From: Chloroflexota bacterium
Lineage (GTDB): Bacteria; Chloroflexota; Dehalococcoidia; Dehalococcoidales; UBA2162
Assembly: GCA_016190895.1 (NCBI GenBank)
Contig: JACPPR010000070.1
Span: 1 to 37,050, forward strand
Reading direction: 5' to 3'
Length of the DNA: 37,050 nucleotides
Part shown: positions 32,874 to 37,050 of the stretch, piece after piece
How positions within the stretch are numbered: the first letter of the stretch is position 1
How the letters are laid out: every line of letters begins with the position of its first letter
Notes under the pieces: model-generated
What the model was told of the DNA's origin: nothing
Database searches by the model: none
The model's input: only the letters and a program-made list of their open reading frames with translations
Made by a program: the position numbers and the translations under genes

Positions 32874-34742
32874 TTAGTATCCCATTGACTTCTTCAAGTC
32901 CTGGTCTATCCACACCCACTGTGCCCAGCCGATGAAATTGTAATAGCCTACAGTGTGTTCCCCGGAGTAGTTCTTTACCCAGGGCCACCACATATTGAAC
33001 AGATTGTAGCGCGGGCGCGGGATGGCGTATGCCTGGTCAAGGACATATTTCATCAGGTCTTTCGTCATCGCCATAGCTTTAGCTTCACCATCTTTGAAGA
33101 TGGCTTGATTGATGGCAATTATTGTCTCGTTAATATAAGTATCGTTAACCTGAGAGTAGTTGTGGGGAGCATCCAGTCCTCCTCCTCCGAACCATTGGCC
33201 CATATAATAGGTAGGTACGGCAGCATGCGGGCCTGGAGCCATGTCATAGTCCCTGACTCCCGCCGCCCGCCGACCAGTCGCCGCGGCAGTCTCCCTTACA
33301 TCGAGCGCCAGGTCTATACCTACTTTAGACCACATATCCCTGATTATCGAATAATAATCAACGTCTCCCGCGGTGATGAGCACCGAGGTTTTGAAGCCGG
33401 TGGGATACCCCGCCTCTTTCAAGAGTTGTTTTGCTTTGTCAGGATTATAGATATAGAGTTCCCTGACTGATACCGGCATCTCCGGGTCGTCGAGAGCAAG
33501 GTAGAGAGCTTCGTACCCCCTGACAAGGGGGTATGGAGTGGTCAGGACTTGCCCGAGCCCGCCGTTTACATTCTTACGTATCGCCTCCAAATCGGTGGCC
33601 ATCATCATCGCCCGGCGAACCCGGACATCCGTAAAGGGTTTCCTGCTCGTATTGATGTAGATTGGCGCTATGCCGCTCATTATGGTACCTGGCGCTTCCA
33701 GCAATGCCGGATTCGTCTTCCTCAGCTGGGCAGCGTCTTCCCAGGTGATTCCGGTCAACCGGTCAATCTTGGCTGTCCGTAGAGCAGCTTGCTCGGTTGA
33801 TTTATCAGGTATGATAAGCAACCTGACGCCACCGAGATATGGCAGCTGGTTGCCATTACCCGGGCCAACCGGGTCCTTCATCCAGTAATTGACGTTCCTG
33901 GTCAAAATCGCAGCGCTGCCGGGAACCCAATCAATAAGCATAAATGGGCCGGTGCCGACTGAGTTTCTCCAATTACTCGCGTCACCGTATTTCTGCACCA
34001 CCTCTGGCGGGTGCAGGTAGAGTGCATCGCCAAGACGGGCTAAAGCTGCGTAAAGAGAATTAAGTGGTACTTTGAGAGTGACCTCCCAGGGGCCAGTTTT
34101 AGCTATCGGAATATTCCTCAGGTCGGGAAGAGTCCCGTAGACATAAGCTTTGGGCCAAGTAGTGGCCCGCTTTAGTTCGGAGATGACATCATCGGCTGTA
34201 AGTTCTCGCCCACCGACCAAACGGCTGGCTTCGAGATTCCGGTTAAGCCCCCAGTGCACCCCCTGGCGAATATGGTAGACGATAGTCCCTTCGTTTTTCT
34301 CAAAATCGGCTGTCCACTTCGTGTCTTCAGCAAGGTAGCCTGTCTTGAGACCAAAGAGGTCATAGCTATCGCCCCAATCCGTTTTATTAGTCCCATGGCC
34401 GCCGGCGGGTCCCTTTGCCCAATCGCCCGCCCAGAGCCCCTGGTTACTCAAATTCAGTGTAGGACCGCTCCCGGCTGTGTTTTGACTACTGTCGAAATTC
34501 CCTATGTCCCCGGCCTGTGAGAGGGTAAGCACCCCGCCATATTTCGGTGCAACGGCAGTAGGCTTCGCCGCCTCTTTCTCCAACACCTCTGGTTTCTTTT
34601 CCTCGACCACAGGGACCGATTTCTTCTCTTCCACTACAGGCACCTGCTTCTTCTCTTCCACCACTGCCGGGCCGCAGGCAGCTATCATCAAAGAAAGCAC
34701 CATTATGCAGCTCACCACCAGACAGGGAGTCGTCCTGCTCAT
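32874..34742 (-). CDS. Family-5 ABC transporter solute-binding lipoprotein (SBP5)
   Basis: A 622-residue binding protein with lipoprotein signal (Cys23 in MIAACGPAV) and a tandem VEEKK-P-V-P linker (about 27-60). The domain starts at KYGGVLTLSQAGD and has NYWMKDPVGPGNGNQLPYLGG, IIPDKSTEQAALRTAKID, VRRAMMMATDLEAIRKNVNGG and YNPDKAKQLLKEAGYPTGFKTS. GAGGAGG precedes ATG. It is closest to the frameshifted SBP4, with a nearly identical patch in the C-terminal half. It is the first binding protein of the minus-strand array and is paired with selenoprotein copy 5. Confidence 0.9.
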   Translation of the reverse strand: MSRTTPCLVVSCIMVLSLMIAACGPAVVEEKKQVPVVEEKKSVPVVEEKKPEVLEKEAAKPTAVAPKYGGVLTLSQAGDIGNFDSSQNTAGSGPTLNLSNQGLWAGDWAKGPAGGHGTNKTDWGDSYDLFGLKTGYLAEDTKWTADFEKNEGTIVYHIRQGVHWGLNRNLEASRLVGGRELTADDVISELKRATTWPKAYVYGTLPDLRNIPIAKTGPWEVTLKVPLNSLYAALARLGDALYLHPPEVVQKYGDASNWRNSVGTGPFMLIDWVPGSAAILTRNVNYWMKDPVGPGNGNQLPYLGGVRLLIIPDKSTEQAALRTAKIDRLTGITWEDAAQLRKTNPALLEAPGTIMSGIAPIYINTSRKPFTDVRVRRAMMMATDLEAIRKNVNGGLGQVLTTPYPLVRGYEALYLALDDPEMPVSVRELYIYNPDKAKQLLKEAGYPTGFKTSVLITAGDVDYYSIIRDMWSKVGIDLALDVRETAAATGRRAAGVRDYDMAPGPHAAVPTYYMGQWFGGGGLDAPHNYSQVNDTYINETIIAINQAIFKDGEAKAMAMTKDLMKYVLDQAYAIPRPRYNLFNMWWPWVKNYSGEHTVGYYNFIGWAQWVWIDQDLKKSMGY

Positions 34743-34820
34743 CTACCCATCCTCCTCTTTATCCATTGTTCATTATGTTATCATTCCCCAACGGCAAGGC
34801 TATCTAGCCTTGCCCTAACT

Positions 34821-35096
34821 CTACGGACGGTCACCGTTCTCTTGCCCAACAACGCCGTAGTAGTCCCACCGGATAGAGAAAGGAAACCGGTTCTCGTCTT
34901 TCACCTGTTGAATGTCTGGCTCAAGGCCGAGTATTGTTTCTGCCAGAACGGACTCTGTCATGCTGCGGTGTAGGCTTACGGCTAACGGACCGACGCTTGT
35001 ATCCAATACCGCGGCTCTGACTATTCCAGACAGGTTCTCCGTTTTCTCAGTCGACATCATACGCCAGAGGTAAACGTCGAGTGATACGTTTGCCAC
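34821..35096 (-). CDS. Small hypothetical protein upstream of SBP5 (about 91 aa)
   Basis: The frame starts at GTG 35096, with two ATG alternatives at 35060 and 35057; none has a strong ribosome-binding site. The product is a soluble mixed-charge protein with segments LSGIVRAAVLDTSVGPLAVSLHRSMTESVLAETI and FPFSIRWDYYGVVGQENGDRP. No family is recognised. It lies about 80 bases upstream of SBP5 on the same strand and could be the first gene of that transcription unit. Codon use looks coding-like, but this is a weak call. Confidence 0.4.
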   Translation of the reverse strand: MANVSLDVYLWRMMSTEKTENLSGIVRAAVLDTSVGPLAVSLHRSMTESVLAETILGLEPDIQQVKDENRFPFSIRWDYYGVVGQENGDRP

Positions 35097-35980
35097 TAAG
35101 CCCGATTGTCCCCAGGGCTTCGGTTACGAGAAGGGAAGGAACTTATTAAACTGCCCGGTGAAAAGGAAGCCCCGGCAGACCCTGGTTCCCCTGGCAGGGA
35201 CAGTAGACTGAAACAAGTCTAATTCACTAAGAGTGAAAAAACAATCAGGCGGTTGCCGAATTATTAAACGAAAAGACCTGAATTTTTGATAGGGGAAAGT
35301 ATTAGTAAGGCTGACAGTAAGATATTACCCTAAACACGTTTACACGTCCTGATAAATCAAACCTTCGCGGATAGCGTTGTTACCAAGATGTTTTCTCCAA
35401 CTTCTTCACATCAGATTAGTAAATTATGTCTCTCGCATCACTTTCGCTTGTTTCATCACTTTCGAAGAAGTAAACTCTGGCCAGTTTAATGTCCTTTTCA
35501 TTACTTTATGACGCCCAGGTAACTTTTGCTTGGATTGTTCAGCCCAAGCAAAATCAATATCAAAGCTGCGATCCTTCGCTGCCCGAAGCAAAACTGAGTA
35601 CGTATGTAGGGATGGGCTCCCACCCTCGAATGAAACAAGTAGTAATATTACATCTAGAAGAAAAGCTGCTTGATTGGGAAAGACAGCGCGGACTAGCTTC
35701 GAAACGGCGAACAACAAGGCTCCCCTGCGATGGAAGCAACGGGGAATTCGCAAGCCATTACAACATCCGAGACAGACGGACATTCTAGGACTGACGAGAG
35801 AAGCGCGCGCCGATGCTTTCGCGTGCGGGGGGAATATCAGGAAGGATACCCCTCGTCAAGGAGCATCTCTTTGACCGGGAAACTGTTTTATTTGAACGCA
35901 ACGCGCCCGTTTTTGTACCAAAGACAAAATGCTGACTCCGCGGCCGACGGCGGATGAAAAACGAGAATTCATCTCAAGCC
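35097..35980. other. Long non-coding or degenerate stretch
   Basis: About 880 bases with no supported gene; open frames on both strands lack recognisable domains and ribosome-binding sites. A 10-base inverted repeat TTTTGCTTGG/CCAAGCAAAA lies at 35524-35553. A CATCACTTTCG direct repeat occurs twice near 35437-35465. The region probably holds the promoter of the minus-strand array, but I cannot point to a convincing one. Confidence 0.4.
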
Positions 35981-37050
35981 CTAGGCGGTTTTGCGACGGC
36001 TGACTATCATCCAGGCTACCAGGCCCGCAACTATGACCAGAACAATGATGCCGATAAGCCACCAATTAATTCCTGCCAACTTGCTCACCTGGAATTCCCC
36101 AAAGGCCCGGTCAAGCCTGACCTTAAAGTTGCCCTCAACACTCTTGGTGACGGTAAATGAAACTAACTTTGTTTCGTTAGCTTGTAATGAGACGTCCTTC
36201 CCGGTCTCCGCTGTCCCGTTAATCCACAGTGTAACGGGGATTATCCGTGCGGACTTGGAAAGGTTAGTAACCTCAGCACTCACCTTTACAGGACTCCCTA
36301 TTTCAGTCTTCGTAGGGCTGATGACCAGGTTCGCAATTCGTAAGCTGTTCACTGGCGGAGCTTGACTCCCGGTTATGGCAAAGGTCGAAAAGTGTGTAAT
36401 AGTAGCGCTATAGTATGCATAGGCATCGTCTTCTTTCACTCTCTTAGTGGGAACGGAGACCCAACTCGCTGATTCTTTATCCCATCTGTTTAGCATTACC
36501 GACCATTTGTGTAAGGAGTTCAGCCTTAGCCACTCCTGTTCCACTTTGAAGGTCAAATGGCCAAGTTCGATGTCATTGGGCGCAGCATTTTCAAAAGCGA
36601 TGCCAACATAAGTTAATACGGTCTGGTCAGCGGGCAGGCCCACCGTTACTTCCGTAGGCCGTTCCGCGAGGACCTCTATGGTAGTACCAACATTGCTAAG
36701 CTCTCTTTTTGTTTTTATCAGAAGCTTATCCAGCGGCAACGGCGTTCCTACTACTATTGCCCACTCTCCGGCTAGAGTCTTTATTGCCAGATATTTGGCT
36801 CCAGATGTTGTAGTAAGAACTACGACCGGAGGTCCCAGTTCGGCCGGTGGAGATGGAGGAGTCTCACCAACCAACTGTTCTGTTGGCGTATTAGGCAGGG
36901 CCTTGAAAAGTACAGACGAATCAAGAGAATATAGCTTTTCTGCAGATAAGCCTGGCAGCCTCTCTGTTAAAGATTTCTCTGACATCTGCGATATTGTCGT
37001 ATTCAGCTTCTGAGAGGTCAACTGCTCCATTATGGCTGCCGCCTTCTCGG
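35981..37050 (-). CDS. Surface protein with PGF-pre-PGF-like domain, Ig-like domain and C-terminal membrane anchor (5' partial)
   Basis: The frame is open to the window edge, so the protein is incomplete at its N-terminus; 356 residues are visible. The first part contains repeats rich in KLNTTISQMSEKSLTERLPGLSAEKLYSL, then a Pro-rich spacer. A domain with IELGHLTFKVEQEWL, a tryptophan-containing strand and YYSATITHFSTFAITG matches the PGF-pre-PGF pattern. A CARDB-like Ig domain follows (VNSLRIANLVISPTKTEIGSPVKVSAEVTNLS). The protein ends with one membrane helix (WWLIGIIVLVIVAGLVAWMIV) and a basic SRRKTA tail, so it is exposed outside and anchored at its C-terminus. The stop lies at 35981. No link to the selenoprotein array is evident. 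Confidence 0.75.
   Translation of the reverse strand, partial: EKAAAIMEQLTSQKLNTTISQMSEKSLTERLPGLSAEKLYSLDSSVLFKALPNTPTEQLVGETPPSPPAELGPPVVVLTTTSGAKYLAIKTLAGEWAIVVGTPLPLDKLLIKTKRELSNVGTTIEVLAERPTEVTVGLPADQTVLTYVGIAFENAAPNDIELGHLTFKVEQEWLRLNSLHKWSVMLNRWDKESASWVSVPTKRVKEDDAYAYYSATITHFSTFAITGSQAPPVNSLRIANLVISPTKTEIGSPVKVSAEVTNLSKSARIIPVTLWINGTAETGKDVSLQANETKLVSFTVTKSVEGNFKVRLDRAFGEFQVSKLAGINWWLIGIIVLVIVAGLVAWMIVSRRKTA

Noticed and set aside
11646-34742. Insertion sequence or transposon carrying the modules
   Set aside because: No transposase or terminal inverted repeats around modules were seen. Duplication by recombination between modules is enough to explain the layout.
35424-35788. Protein-coding genes in either strand of the 35.1-36.0 kb gap
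   Set aside because: Overlapping frames on both strands lack domains, good starts and conserved patterns. Similar size on both strands suggests chance.

Overview
The window looks like a chromosomal segment from an uncultured anaerobic bacterium, most likely Chloroflexota (Dehalococcoidia-like). This rests on gene content: many family-5 solute-binding lipoproteins with an AACGPAA-type lipobox, corrinoid methyltransferase components beside a DUF1638-type domain, UGSC-like selenoproteins and a PGF-pre-PGF-type surface protein. No rRNA or phylogenetic marker is present, so the assignment is an inference.

Left part (1-11.3 kb): a vapBC toxin-antitoxin pair with a broken second vapC upstream; a truncated medium-chain dehydrogenase; an SRPBCC plus membrane-protein pair; tRNA-Ala(GGC) and tRNA-Arg(TCT) flanking a small hairpin-rich element; a minus-strand operon encoding a corrinoid protein, a uroporphyrinogen-decarboxylase-like methyltransferase and a multi-PAS histidine kinase with an N-terminal DUF1638-like domain; a DUF1264-type lipoprotein; and a GAF/HisKA_3 kinase with its NarL-type regulator.

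Right part (11.6-34.7 kb), the main interest: a repeated two-gene module of a family-5 ABC solute-binding lipoprotein and a UGSC-like protein of about 590 residues. All five UGSC-like genes carry an in-frame TGA at codon 95, within W-TGA-[S/H/T]-G-A, followed at a fixed distance by a small hairpin with a G-containing loop. They are best read as selenoproteins with UGA recoded as selenocysteine. Read naively, each is wrongly split into a 94-residue ORF and a roughly 470-500-residue ORF. Two modules lie on the plus strand. The rest lie on the minus strand, convergent with the first two and separated from them by a cluster of strong hairpins. The minus-strand block also has a frameshifted binding protein, the C-terminal scar of another binding protein, the C-terminal scar of a sixth UGSC-like gene, a two-subunit CoA-transferase-like enzyme with an isochorismatase-like hydrolase gene between its subunits, a VOC protein and a conserved-looking 90-residue protein. 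No ABC permease, ATPase or selenocysteine machinery is encoded in the window.

Working hypothesis (inference): the binding proteins capture a family of related organic substrates, the paired selenoproteins carry out redox or reductive chemistry on them, and the CoA-transferase, hydrolase and VOC enzymes process the products. The window ends inside a PGF-pre-PGF surface protein that runs off the right edge.
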